From Psoroptes ovis (lineage: Eukaryota > Arthropoda > Arachnida > Sarcoptiformes > Psoroptidae), in contig PQWQ01000021.1 in the NCBI GenBank assembly GCA_002943765.1, positions 124,001 to 188,000 of the forward strand: a stretch of DNA of 64,000 bases. The letters are read 5' to 3'. Within the stretch, counting starts at the first letter, position 1; each line of letters opens with the position of its first letter. A model generated the notes under the pieces. It ran no database searches. It saw nothing but the letters and a program-made list of their open reading frames with translations, and was not told where the DNA came from. Positions 37,812 to 50,032 of the stretch are shown one piece after another. A program made the position numbers and the translations under genes.

Positions 37812-38998
37812 TATTTTCATATTTTTAAATACGTAAAATATGCAGGTTAATGAGCGAATAGAGGTATTATGGAGGTTGGTACATATTTTATGAATTTTTT
37901 CTTCGGTTGTAACGAAATTTATGAATTTCTCATTTAAATGAATTTGTTTTTCAAACATTTCATCTATTTAAAATAGGTGAAATATGGACAAGTGAGTGCG
38001 TGTGTGTCAGTGTGTAAGCCTGTGTACGTTGTCTATGGAACCTGAGAGTAACATCATCAGTGGATGAGCCATATATCACTCGGAATATTTTTTCAAATTT
38101 TCTTGTCATGAATATTATTTATGATTATTAATGTGTTCTTCTGGAGAGAAGGTGGAGGAGGGTGAATTTTGCAATTTTTCAAAGCTTTTCTTAGAGAAAT
38201 TTTCGCGAAAATGGAAAAATTTCTGGAAAAATTTCCCAACAGAATCATTCACAGTGTACATTACTTACTGTCAGTACACACAGTTAGATGTCAAAATGAT
38301 AAAATGAAATAAATTTCATTGAATTTGTGAATTGCTCCCGTTTTCACTGCATTCACGGAAAGCCCCGAGTATCTTCAAAGGGGGGCATTTTTAGCATAAA
38401 TCACGCAGATATGGCTGAAATATATGAATGTGTCTGTCATATATGAATATCGGGAAATATTTCGGGAAATAAGAGAAAGTTCCCGTAAAAATTTGATTGA
38501 TGAGTCTTCATTTTTCATTTTCAATCAAGTTTATTGGAAATTTTAAGGGTTATCAAGGGTTTCAAGGGTTATTCACAAAGTAAGGCCAATGTATCAGTGC
38601 ATGTATCGAGTAATTCAGTGATTACAAATTCAATGATTCAAATGTATCAATTTCTGAGAAATTTTCCAGTAAAAAGAAGAAACTTTCTCAAGAAATTTCC
38701 CGCGAAACTTTCTCAAGAAATTTCCCGAGAAATGTTAATTGAAAATTTTTTTTCTTCTTAATTAGATCAAATTTAGATTCAAAATATTAGATCTAAATGA
38801 GATCAAAGAATCTTCTTTAAGATGAAAGATATGACTTTAAGATTTAAGATAATCGAGGGTTTATACCTGGCTTTTTTCGATACATATTCAAAGTAGATTT
38901 CCAGGGAAATTTCCCTGAAAAACTTCGCTTATCAAATGTATCCATTTACACTACTCATCTACTCTGCATGCATCCATTAAATGTGATACAATCAATTA

Positions 38999-39078
38999 TT
39001 AGGTTGTCCCATAAGTTCTTGCCGTTTTTCTCATAATTTCCTACGATATAATCGGCAAGAACTTATGGGACATCCCAA
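38999..39078 (+). mobile_element. mariner-type MITE, sub-family b
   Basis: An 80-bp TA-flanked copy with TCCTACGATATAATCGG. The right end is CATCCCAA. Confidence 0.88.
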
Positions 39079-39150
39079 TAATTCCAGTTCAAAGATCAAT
39101 TAAAAGTGAAAATATGCTTTCATTCGATATCATTAACCTAATCGATGCCG

Positions 39151-39180
39151 GTATATGTGTGTGTGTGTGTGTGTGTATAT
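39151..39180. repeat. (TG)n microsatellite
   Basis: About eleven TG dinucleotides between GTATA and TATATG. Confidence 0.85.
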
Positions 39181-39466
39181 GACGGTGTATGTGGATGCCG
39201 CCATTTTTTTGACATTTATCAGCCGAATTAGATCATTCATAAATGTCGTGTTATCAATTCAATTAAATCAGGATTTAATCTCTGTCTCTCTCAGTTTGCA
39301 ATTAAAATATTCAATTTTTCAAAGTGAAATTTCAATTTTCAAAAATGAAAATCCATCATTCATAAATTCAATGACAACTAAGCAGGTGTTTTAATTGTAC
39401 GTTGTGAGTACTTTCAACGTATTAAAACACATCAGCATCAGCAGCAGTTAATGAAATGAATCAAAT

Positions 39467-39536
39467 CAATCAAAATACACCAGTCAAAATACACCGATCA
39501 ACCAGTCAAAATACCAGTCAAAATACACCAGTCAAA
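39467..39536 (+). repeat. CAGTCAAAATACAC tandem repeat
   Basis: About five imperfect 14-bp units, with one GATCAACCAG insertion. Confidence 0.7.
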
Positions 39537-40195
39537 TCTACCGAAAATAATACCTTCGAAAATATGATCAATCATCAGCCCGGAGAGAGATGAAAATCCG
39601 AATCAACACAATGAAACTCGATCTACGAGACCCGAAAAGCACCGGGAACACGTGGAATCACGCGGGAACATTGGAACACGGGAAAACGGGAACCAAAACG
39701 GCTGAATTACGGACTGAAAATGGCTGAAAAATGACTGAATCAAAGGCCGAGATGAACATGGTGCCAGAATGGAGCCTTCCGAGCGCAAGCACCCCTAAGC
39801 AAATTTTTTTAATTTTTTCATATTTCACCATGAAAAATCTAATTAAATTCAGTATTTGCCCTTCGAAAAAATTCATATTTAATCAACTTTTGATTTTCGA
39901 TTTAATTTTTGCTCAGTTGAAAATGTTATTTTCAATTAATCAAATCATACAGATGATCATAGACTCGAAGATATGAATGCATTCGACACTCGACAGTCGT
40001 ATACATCATCAATTCAATTCGCAAATAGAATTCGTACTCGTGTTCACATACATAATAATAAAAATTGCACCCAAAAAAATCACATTGCGCTCAGTCAACA
40101 TGATCATTATCACATAATTAACATAATCATTTAGATTTTTTGGAGGGAGATATTTCAAAGATTCGAATCAAATTTAATTTGATTTCTAAATTTTG

Positions 40196-40285
40196 GGGTC
40201 GTCCGTAAAGTCATGTCGGATATTTAATCAAGATTCCCATTGAATTCCATTCGATTCAATCAGACAAAACTTTCCGGACAGCTCT
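40196..40285. mobile_element. mariner-type MITE, long diverged form
   Basis: Left end GGTCGTCCGTAAAGTCATG, right end AAACTTTCCGGACAGC. It belongs with the copy at 29357. Confidence 0.58.
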
Positions 40286-40613
40286 GCTTTTTCACTACAC
40301 TTCAAAACTATTAGATTCTAAATTACATTTTTTTCAATTGAATTTTTGCATAGAACATCATATTTTTGATGATGTTTGATAAATGGTAAATTATGATAAT
40401 GTTTCGTTTCGAATGATAATAATATTCATAATTCAAAGAAATAAAAGAAAAATGAATGAAAAAAATTTTTCATTTTTCAAATTTGATTCGCCCATCATAA
40501 ATAGTAATGTACAGCGAGCTATAAGCCAGTAATAATGACATGTGATATGCAAATACGGCTCCTTCGTGCACCATTGTACTCTGTATTCGCGTACAAACAT
40601 ATTCACTCGTTTA

Positions 40614-40802
40614 CAGTGGCGCTCAACCGATGCCAAGACTAAAGTCAGGAGTTTTTTGAGCAGAGTCGTTGAAATCTTGGTCAAGGACCTGGTCAGCTTC
40701 GAGAGACTATAGATTCGATCGTATCAAATTCAAATATCAAATCGGATTGGATTTTTCAAGGGCCTAAAATTTAATAGTTGGAAAAACGGTTGAGAACCAC
40801 TG
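40614..40802. mobile_element. hAT-type miniature element, 189 bp
   Basis: Ends CAGTGGCGCTCAACCG and CGGTTGAGAACCACTG. The left end is the same CGC variant as the element at 22096. No transposase. Confidence 0.78.
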
Positions 40803-40995
40803 TTTTAGCTATTTGTTTGTGTCTCTGTGTTTTCATTTGACTAAATGAATGAATGGATGAATTTATTAAATTATGATTATATTTTTGATGTTTCTAAATA
40901 TAAATTTTATGAATTATTTCAATCATATTATTATGATTGAAATATGATGTTGTTTTGTTTTGATGTGTGACATATGAATTTCGTGTATTTATTTT

Positions 40996-41084
40996 TGGCT
41001 GTCGGAAAAGTTTTGTCGGTTTGCTTTCCTATGAGTCAATGGAAATTTTGATTGAAATTTGGCAAAAACTTTTCGGACAACTCC
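40996..41084. mobile_element. mariner-type MITE, diverged
   Basis: Left end TTGGCTGTCGGAAAAGTTTT, right end AAAACTTTTCGGACAA. Outer bases are eroded. Confidence 0.65.
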
Positions 41085-43449
41085 GAAAATATTGTCCATT
41101 GAGTCTTTGAATTTTTGTTTTCGTTTTGTTACAATGACATTTTTGCTGAAAGTGGCAGAAAAATTCTTCGGAAAAATTTTTCATAATTTTTTTTCAATTC
41201 TTAAAATTGAATTTCACGGAAAGATATGAAAAAATTGACATTCAAAATGGCTTCTAAGCCATATTTTAAGCATCGTTTTTGAAGAATGTCAATGCAGGAA
41301 AATAGAAAAGAACCCGGTGTCAGACACATCAACCAGCAACACTGTGGCTTGCCTTAGGACCATAGAAATTCTGTCTTGTTGAAAAAATCCAAAAATTTTT
41401 CGGGAAATTTTTTTAGGAAATTATCTCGAAAATTTTGCTCGCAACAAAACTAAACATGAATCATGGAAATTTTCCAGAAAAAATACATATTTTCCAGAAA
41501 TATTCCCAGAAATAATAATTTCAAAAATTTAATACTAATCATATTCAATCATTGAAAATCTTCGACAGAAACAAAGCAAATAATCATAACAATAGTCTTG
41601 ATAATACAAAAACGAACACGTGCTACGAACACACTGTTTGTCTGCTCGTAAGCTAAAAATACATCATCATATTCGTCATATCATACATTCTATGAATGGA
41701 TCATTCATTGAATTCATGAATGATCCATTCATATATTCAATGACATAAACAAAGCGAAATACAGCTCCGAATGTACGGATATAAATAGCTTTTAATAATT
41801 CATTAAAATAATTCATTTCGTTCGATTCAATCAAATTACATTGTTTATGAATAACTTCATTTTTTTTCACAGAAAATTATTTCATCAAAAAATGAATGAA
41901 TGAAAAACATATTTTATGAATGATCCCTTCTTCAATGATTATAAATATGAAATATTTATGAATACATGGGAACACGTGACCCATTTTGAATTATCCAAAA
42001 TCCATTCATTCATTCAAACAGAAAACATTTTACGCTTGTTTTAAGCTGATCATCATCATCGTTTAAACATTTTTCCATCATTTCATTCAAAATAATCAAG
42101 GGATCATTCATAAATATCGTGTACGCGTATATATGAATTATTGACACGTGTTCATGTTTATATAATACATGTAAAAAAATGAATACTTATGATATTTCAA
42201 TATGGATTTTCATTGGGGGACAATTTTACCAAATGATGGACATTTGAATTTCAGGGAAATTTCTCAGAAATTTCTGAGAAGTTTCGGAAAATTTCTGAGA
42301 AATTCGCTCGCAGAATCTCCACAGAAATCACAATGAGAATCATTCATAAATGCCATAACTGTTTGAAGCAAGTTAGAACTTAAATGAATCAATTTGAGAG
42401 TTGAATTTAGTAAACATTTTGATCAAAGCTTACGCAAGCTGTTTGAATAATCAAAATAAAATGATTATTAATTGAATATATTTAATTACCATCTGGTAAT
42501 TATTAGGGTATAGTCTCTGACTGCAAGTCGGGGTATAGTCTTTGTGTTTAGTGGTAAGACCTTGAAGTTTTGTTATTAGATGCTTCGGCATCTTTTTAAG
42601 TCTTTTTGTTTGTAATAGTTTATTCGTAATAATTGTATCGGATGCCCTGAAAGGGGCTAAGACCCTTTTCAAAGAAATTGATTCCGAAAGAATTAATTTT
42701 CAAAGAAAAATTGAATAAACATTCATATAATACGTACAAGCAAATAAGAAACAAATGTATCAATGAATGTATGAATGAATGGGCCATTCATATACAAAAA
42801 TTAATCGAATGAAATTCGCCGATTAATAATACAAACATTTACAAATAAAATTACACTAAAACACATGCACATACACACACCATCCAAATGTATAGCCTTG
42901 TCTTGAAGCTTTGAACCTCACAGACATCATTTTTTGGCACAAGGGTATCAGTTTCTTTCTCTCTGGGTTCACGGCCTTCAGGCACCGGTGGATACGATCC
43001 GAGGATCATCTTCAAACTTTCAAAGGCTGAATCAAGAACCCTTGTACATAAGGTCAGAATCTTGAAGACATCGTTGCATGTCGTTGCAGAGAAAATCTGA
43101 AATATTTTCACTTTTGGAAAATTTGAATTTTCTTTGATCTTCAATGATAATTACTTTGTTTATGAATGGCATATTCAGCTGCAACAGTATCATAATTTTT
43201 GCTTAGTTTGCATTTTTCATATCGAAATATGAATTATTTTTACGGTGTCTATGTCTGCGTACATATTTAATGAATGGCGCAAAAACATAAATAGATTTGC
43301 ATATTCAAAATCAGATACACACAATGGTAACCACACATATAAGAAAGTCGATTAAGTCAAAGATAATTCAATGGTCGATTAATGTCGTGGCGTATACACT
43401 TTTAAGTGAATGAATTCATTGATTCATGGTTCAGTCAATGAGATCTAAA

Positions 43450-43625
43450 AAAACTTCCCGAAAAATCTTTGAATTTTCGGGAAATTTCCCAGTTTTCGGA
43501 AAGATTTTTTCGAATTCGAAATTGATTGCGGTCACAGAACATTTACCGTAAATTTTCCCGTGAAAATTTCTCAGAATTGCTTGAGAATTACGGAAAATTT
43601 CTCAGGCGAGAAATTTTCCCGGTAA
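43450..43625. repeat. cluster of GGGAAATTTTCC-like motifs
   Basis: Includes the perfect form CGGGAAATTTCCC and several one- or two-base variants (CCGTAAATTTTCCCG, CGAGAAATTTTCCCGG). Confidence 0.62.
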
Positions 43626-43911
43626 TTAAAATTAATTACAAAAACTGACCTAAGCAAAAATGAACAGGGTCTCTCAAAGATTTAATTTCAAAGAATTACA
43701 TTGTTTAAAATGGATGCATATTGGCGTTAAAAGTATTTCTAAGGGTGAGAAAAAATGTTTCCAAGTAAATGATTTCAAATAATTGGAAAAAATTTCCCGG
43801 AATTTTCCCTCAGAAAACAAGAAAATTTCCCGGCAACAAAATGACCAAAAAATTAAATAACATATGAAATAAACGACCCTTAGACAGAGGCCTTCATCGA
43901 GTATTGTAAAC

Positions 43912-44044
43912 GGACCATCCACAAATGATGTAAAATTGTAATTTTATTAAATTTAATTCAATTCAATCATCGATGGTCGGCAGAGAAATGATTACCCGCA
44001 ATGAATCACTTATACACTTAAATGTTTACGTCATTTGTGAATGA
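43912..44044. mobile_element. CCATTCATA-type miniature inverted-repeat element
   Basis: Left end GGACCATCCACAAATGATGT, right end ACGTCATTTGTGAATGAT. The inner 17 bp of the ends pair with two mismatches. The interior is AT-rich and non-coding. Confidence 0.58.
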
Positions 44045-44509
44045 TTACATCTATTTACCAGATGATGGCTTCCGAAATGTCATCATTATCCATCACAATT
44101 ATTATTGTGATGATTATGGATGATAATAATGACATCAAAATTGTCATTTCGAAAGCCATTACGAGAGTTTTTTCGGGAAAGTTTCCCGAAAACACCGTAC
44201 CCGAAAAATTCTGTCGGATTTCTCGCCCAAAAATCTCATTGACTTTGGCGTCAAAATTTTCCGGCCGACCGTATTTCGATTTGTTTTGATTGAATGTATC
44301 TAAGTGTGCTGGTTGATGATGTGACATTTTTACATCATTCACATATGGAATGACTACATGGAAAAACAAAATCATAAAAATGAAATCAGAAAAATCAGAA
44401 AAATTTCAAATAAATAAATCAAATGTCATTCATAAATGCAATGACTGACTGGTTGATATTTGGGACTGTCCAAAGAGTACAGTCATCATTTGATTGTATT
44501 TTTTAAATG

Positions 44510-44535
44510 GGGGGGAGTAGGAGGGGTAAGGGTCG
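44510..44535 (+). other. short G-rich run
   Basis: GGGGGGGAGTAGGAGGGG followed by TAAGGG. Four G-runs can be drawn if the 7-G run is split. Confidence 0.35.
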
Positions 44536-44821
44536 GAGGAAATTGATACATTATGATGATTATAATAATCTGCTTTATGCGTATTAATGTGTATTCGCTT
44601 AGCTCATATTTGCTGAGATTCTAAGCCTTAGAATCTAAGGCTCTTGGAATCGATCAGAGTTAGGGTCTCTGTGTGTGTGTGTGTGTATCATTACCCGTGA
44701 TACGCTGCGTGATTCTGATTCGAGGTTATTCGACAATATCCGATTCCATATCCTCTATGAAATTTGGATTTCAATTTTATTAAATTTTGGGAGAAAAATG
44801 AAAAATTTTGATGAAAAAATT

Positions 44822-44872
44822 ATTCATATATTCCGTACATAAGTACTATACAGCTATACGGAATATATGAAT
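44822..44872. repeat. 51-bp inverted repeat, CCATTCATATATT type
   Basis: The perfect 16-bp arms ATTCATATATTCCGTA and complement surround a 19-base loop. The outer side continues ATGG as in the dispersed family. Confidence 0.75.
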
Positions 44873-44982
44873 GGAAAATTGTACAAATATATTCATCAAA
44901 AAATGTCACTGTATTTATGAATGGTACAAATAAATAAATAAATGAATGAAAAAAAAAACGAATCAATTGATCAATTCAAATA

Positions 44983-45062
44983 TTGGGTTGTCCCATAAGT
45001 TTTTGCCGTTTTTTAATTGTTTTTTAATTCGAAAAACGGCAAAAACTTATGGGACAACCTAA
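44983..45062 (+). mobile_element. mariner-type MITE, sub-family a, arms share a private variant
   Basis: An 80-bp TA-flanked copy. AAGTTTTTGCCG on the left is matched by CGGCAAAAACTT on the right; both differ from the CTTG consensus. Confidence 0.9.
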
Positions 45063-46366
45063 TAGAACAAAAAAAAAACATCTGATCCACATTTTATGTA
45101 TATTAAAATTAATCAAAAGAATTTTTCAATTATTTTCTATGAACTTTGACATTTTTTTTCTGCTGCCGAAACACTGTTTACGAAGGGTCAAAGTTCAAGC
45201 ATTTGGAACTACGCTTTCACATATAAATGGTTACATAATTTGAAATCAAATATTTAAGTAAAGGTCCCGGACAATTTACTTCGGTAGAATTCCCGAAGAA
45301 TTTTGCATTTTCCCGGGGAAAATTCCCAAAGGTCATTACTCAGCAATGGAAAACAAAGGGGCAAGTAATCAGTTGCCAGAACGTGACCCCTGCACCATAA
45401 GCAAAGGTCGATATTACCAATTTTCATAATCAAAATTCGAAATATTCAAAAAGATAACCTCCTTGGGGACCATCCATATATGCAGTGTTGTTTGGTAATT
45501 TCGTTTAATCATTCGAACCCCGAAACAATGAGCAGCAGTATCTCAGGATTCGAAATTGTTATTTTAAAAGGTCTCACTCCTACTAAATGGTCCCATTCAT
45601 ATATAAGTTGTATTCGCATATATCACACATAAACACACGCTTACGAATACATTAACCTTCATTAATATTCAATGATTATTATTATTAATGAGTAAGTTAC
45701 GATATTTATGAATTCTTCGAAAAAACGATGAGTAATTTCGGTGGAAATAAGGCTGAAGTTGAGGCTAAGACCCTCAAGGACCCCAATGGATGCAGAGGTA
45801 TCGAGCTCCTAAGGCACCGAAAGGAACAAGCAATATCGAAATGCGTCAAAGACTAGAGGTCAATGCTTTGAGGCCAGAATGAGGCCAAAACGAGGCCAAA
45901 GAACCGAAATGGACCCCGGGTGTTTCATCGAATCAATTAAATCATCAATTTTTTTTCACATTATTTATGAATGACCCCGAAAAAAAACAAATAATCAAAA
46001 TAACTAATGACCAATGTCCATTATCACACACGCGGACAACAAACAAACAAAATCACAGCCATTTATCTTCGCCGGGTAAGAATAAACACGTATTATTATG
46101 ACCAGTACGTGCAACATCAATAAATACATCAATATATCATTGATTATTCCCATAAAAAACAAAAACACGTGCAAGTTACACGTACACAAATCAATTTTTG
46201 ACTGACCATTGGTCAGTCATTTGTTTGTTACGGGTCCAAAATTTTGCCCAAATTTGACCGGTACTGACCTTCACATCGGTGAAAATCGTGGCGGTGATGG
46301 ATGGTGATGGTATGAGGGGGTGGATTGGACAGCAAAAATCCATTAAATTAGAAATTCGTGTGTATT

Positions 46367-46460
46367 GGCCCATTCATAAATTCTGTGATCGAAATAATTA
46401 CATCATAAATTATCGATGCCATTATTTTTTATCAATGATTACTTTATTTATGAATGGTCC
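46367..46460. mobile_element. CCATTCATAAAT-type miniature element, 94 bp
   Basis: Left end GGCCCATTCATAAATTCTGT and right end TTTATTTATGAATGGTCC are inverted repeats, each followed inward by GATC/GATTAC. It is the clearest complete member of this dispersed family. Confidence 0.6.
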
Positions 46461-46529
46461 AAGATTTTGACCGAAAAAAATTCATAAATAATGTAACAGG
46501 AGACGGAAGCTCGGAGAGTCGATTAGCAT

Positions 46530-46655
46530 AATTTTCGGGAAATTTCCCGGAGAAACTTTCGGGGAAATTCCCTGCAAAAAGTTTCAAGTAAAATTTCTGG
46601 GAAACTTTCCGGACAACTTTAAGCGAAAAGTTCCCGGGAAAAAAAATTTGAATTT
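46530..46655. repeat. cluster of GGGAAATTTTCC-like motifs
   Basis: TTTTCGGGAAATTTCCCGG is followed by several CGGGGAAATTCCC and TGGGAAACTTTCCGG variants. Confidence 0.62.
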
Positions 46656-46829
46656 TTGAAAAAAGAATTTTCAAAAAATAATTCATAAATCCCCGAAAAA
46701 TTATTGTGTATGGCACACGCTATTTATGAATGGTTCAAATCAAAACAAAACAAAACAAAAAACGAATGCTAATCAATCATTTTTTACAATCGGGGCTTGA
46801 TAATCTCACCGAAGTTTTCTGTCAAAATA

Positions 46830-46909
46830 TTAGGTTGTCCGAAAAGTTTTTGCCGATTATATCGTAGAGAATTATGGGAAAATCCGCCAGAACTTATAGG
46901 ACAACCTAA
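46830..46909 (-). mobile_element. mariner-type MITE, sub-family b
   Basis: An 80-bp TA-flanked copy with reversed core GATTATATCGTAGAG. Confidence 0.88.
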
Positions 46910-48078
46910 TAATTCATTCATTTTTAGACCCGAGAAGTAATTTAGTAAATCAAACGACCTTCCAATGAGTGATCAGAGATCAGATATTTGATCTGAGATT
47001 TGACAAATCGTTCAGCAGCCGAAATCACAGGATCAGACCTCATGGATCCGATCGGGGGGCCCGAAACTGGATCCAGCGATCGCTGAATCCGTGCTGAGCA
47101 TCGAGCTAAACATCGAGCTGAGCATCGAATCAGGTCCCAAGGGGGGCTGCCGATGATCGGGGGCCACACACAAACCAAGTAACAATACAGAAGTTTTCAA
47201 TGAAGTTAAACATCTAACATCGTATTGAACAATGGCATACTGATCAAAGAGAAAGGTCTATTAAAAAAATGAAAAAGGTCAAAGTTCAAACTATTTTATT
47301 TCATATTTTTTTTTTGGCTGCTCAATTGTTCAATTGACAGCGACAACAATAACAATAGACACAGATATATGATCATTAAATGATGTCGTTTTGTCACTCG
47401 AGTTATTTTGTTGCTGTTGAAAATATTATTAAAATGTCAATCAAATTTTCGGGAAACTTTTTTGAGTTTTCGGGGAACTTTCCCCAACCCTGCTACTGTA
47501 GCTCATACTACTGATGTCGGTGATGTGTCAGTTTGTCAAAAATATTTTTGACTGTCAATTTTGGCTTATTCAACCCTGGGGGGTCCCCCCAGGGCTGTCT
47601 CATGGTTGACCTTTTTTGAAATTTGTGAAATATGGAATTTCATTTTTCGGGAAAATTTCCCAAATTGGGAAAGTTTCCGAGAAGCCGTTGCCCGGCAATT
47701 TTTCAGTAAATTTTTTTTCGGGAATTTTTCTCGAATAACAAAATGAACATCGGTAGCATCACTTTAAATGGTGACAATTTAATGAAAAAGTGAACACGCG
47801 TTTAATAATCATATGACGAATACGAGCATTTAATGACTGCACGTGTTTGCTTTTGGCATATATGTATGCACCAGTGTCAATGGAAATAGAGCGCCCAGGG
47901 GGGAGAGAAATGTTTTCGGAAAAAAATTTTAAACAATTTTTCTCGATCGAAGAGCAATTTTCCAGTAAATTTTCTCTTCTAGCTGATGAATAATGTATTT
48001 CGATCAATAAATCAAAATTTTCAGAATTTTTTAATCAGGAAAATTGCTGGAAATTTAATTCGAGAAGTTGTCAAATCA

Positions 48079-48169
48079 AAGGCTGTCCGAAAAGTTGTGA
48101 CGGATTTTTTCAATGACAGCTCATTGAGCTTGTATTGACTCAAACGCCAAGAACTTTTCGGACAGCCAA
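48079..48169. mobile_element. mariner-type MITE, diverged
   Basis: Left end AAGGCTGTCCGAAAAGTTGT, right end AACTTTTCGGACAGCC. The outer arm pairs, while the centre is unrelated. Confidence 0.7.
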
Positions 48170-48419
48170 ACACATGAATATTTGACATCAAATGGCAAAT
48201 CGAAACATTTAGAAAAACATAGAAAATGAACAGAAAATGCATGGATTCAGATTGAAATTTGTGTTATTTTGAATCAAGTTTCGAAGGTCATCCTTTCGAA
48301 TATTTAACTCGGTACCCAAAGGGTTAAAATGGTCAGTTTTTTGACATTTTTTCTTTGACTTCAATTTCACATTCGAAAATCGAATCCCAAAGGATGCAAC
48401 CAACTGATGAGGCCATGGA

Positions 48420-48530
48420 TCCTCATCTACCTCTCCCCACCTTCCACCCGCCACCTCTCCCCTTCCCCTTTGTCTCTCTACCCACCTATCATTTCTATCC
48501 CACCCTTCTCTCCACCTAGCATTTGACCCT
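48420..48530. repeat. polypyrimidine tract
   Basis: About 110 bases of C/T-rich sequence with repeated CCACCT and CTCTCCCC words (purine-rich on the sense strand of the gene). Confidence 0.6.
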
Positions 48531-48934
48531 CAAAGATGACCATCAAGTGATTTCAATCAGTTAACCTTTCACAAATTGGATGATTCATACCTTTTGGATC
48601 AATTTTGGACTTTGGAATATTCCAAAGTCCAAAAGAATGACAGAAATTTACAAATTTCTTGTAATTCAATATATGAATGGTCCACAGATTTTTTTTTTTT
48701 TTTTTCGGTGAAACGAAAGGATTAAATTTCAGATTTTTTCGGCTCAGATTCGACCCAGCACTTTGTTGTCACAGTTGAAACTGAAACCTGAAACAATTTG
48801 ATACTGAATAACTCGGAGAAAAATTCGAAAAAAATGAAAAATCCACAAATATCATTACAACCCAGGAAAACTTCCCGGGAAACCTTTTCAGAGCAAACTT
48901 TACGGGAAACTTTAGTGAAAATCAATGAAAAATA

Positions 48935-49016
48935 TTGGGTTGTCCCATAAGTTCTTGCCGTTTTTTTAAATTTTTTTTTATTCGAAAAACGGCAATAACT
49001 TATGGGACAACCAAAA
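48935..49016 (+). mobile_element. mariner-type MITE, sub-family a
   Basis: An 82-bp TA-flanked copy with ends TTGGGTTGTCCCATAAG and CTTATGGGACAACCAAAA. Confidence 0.88.
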
Positions 49017-49234
49017 TAATTAACTCGCAGTGAAAGCAAATTATGGATAATTATAAGTTTTCAAAGTGGAAAAAATTCCCGAAAACTTTTTTTTTTTGAA
49101 AAAATAAACTTGGGTATACTTTGTCAATGAATGGATCAATCAATATATGTGAATTAATGATTCACATAAAAAAAACCAGATACACAGTATAACAATGTTT
49201 ATGGATTTTTCTTTTTTCAGTGAAAAAAAAATTC

Positions 49235-49403
49235 TGACCGCCAAAACGGTCGGAACGTTTTGGCAAAAATTGCTCTCAAAGCTGTCTTAGTTTGTGTGAA
49301 AACAACCGAAAATGCCCGTTCGGCACTCGGGCTAAGCACTTTAAATGACAAAAATTTTAAACGTCAAAATCACGTTTGAAGCAAGTAAAGCGCCAGAACT
49401 GAA
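49235..49403. mobile_element. unrecognised ~165-bp repeat with internal hairpin, copy 3
   Basis: Shares AAAGCTGTC, the core GCCCGTTCGGCACTCGGGCTAAGC, and a left end with CGGTCGGAACG. It is diverged; boundaries are approximate. Confidence 0.5.
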
Positions 49404-50012
49404 ATTGGATCAAATTTTTTTTCAGTTTTAGTTTGTTTATATTTTTAGCATTATTATTCTCTCACAATGTTTACATAATGTAATCGAATAAATGAATAAA
49501 TAATAATCAAAATTCATGTATTTTATACAAAAAATTCATGTTTATGGATCAATAATATTGAAAATTAATGAAACAAAAGAAAAGTTTACGGGAACGAAAA
49601 AATTGAGAAACTTTCCGAGAATTTCAGGGAGATTTCCCGTAAATTTTTTGTATTTCACACCAAAAAAAAAACTTGGAACAAATCCACTTGAACTGAAATA
49701 CGCAAGATGTTTAGCCAATCAAGCTTGGACATCCAAAAAACAATCCGAAAATTGATTGTCCGAAAAGTTGTGTCGGGTGAAATTATGAAACAACAAAAAC
49801 GAAAAAACCGGTGGTGTCATTGAATTTTAATTGAAAATTTATGCTCAACATTTTGAATTCGTTTGTGTCCACAAATCAAAAACGAAAAGAGGACCACCAT
49901 CATTGAATTTTTGATTATTTGACAACAAAAAAATTACGAAATTCTTTTGTTTTTTTTATTTTGCATAAACAGAAAATTCAATAAAATATTGTCATTGTGA
50001 CTGTAACTGTCT

Positions 50013-50032
50013 TGCTGCTGCTGCTGCTGCTG
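50013..50032. repeat. (TGC)n microsatellite
   Basis: Nearly seven TGC units. They are not in a long open frame. Confidence 0.85.

Noticed and set aside
42851..43144. 97-codon minus-strand open frame with less biased composition
   Set aside because: I recognise no family, and no flanking splice sites or partner exons are evident. It remains possible but unsupported.
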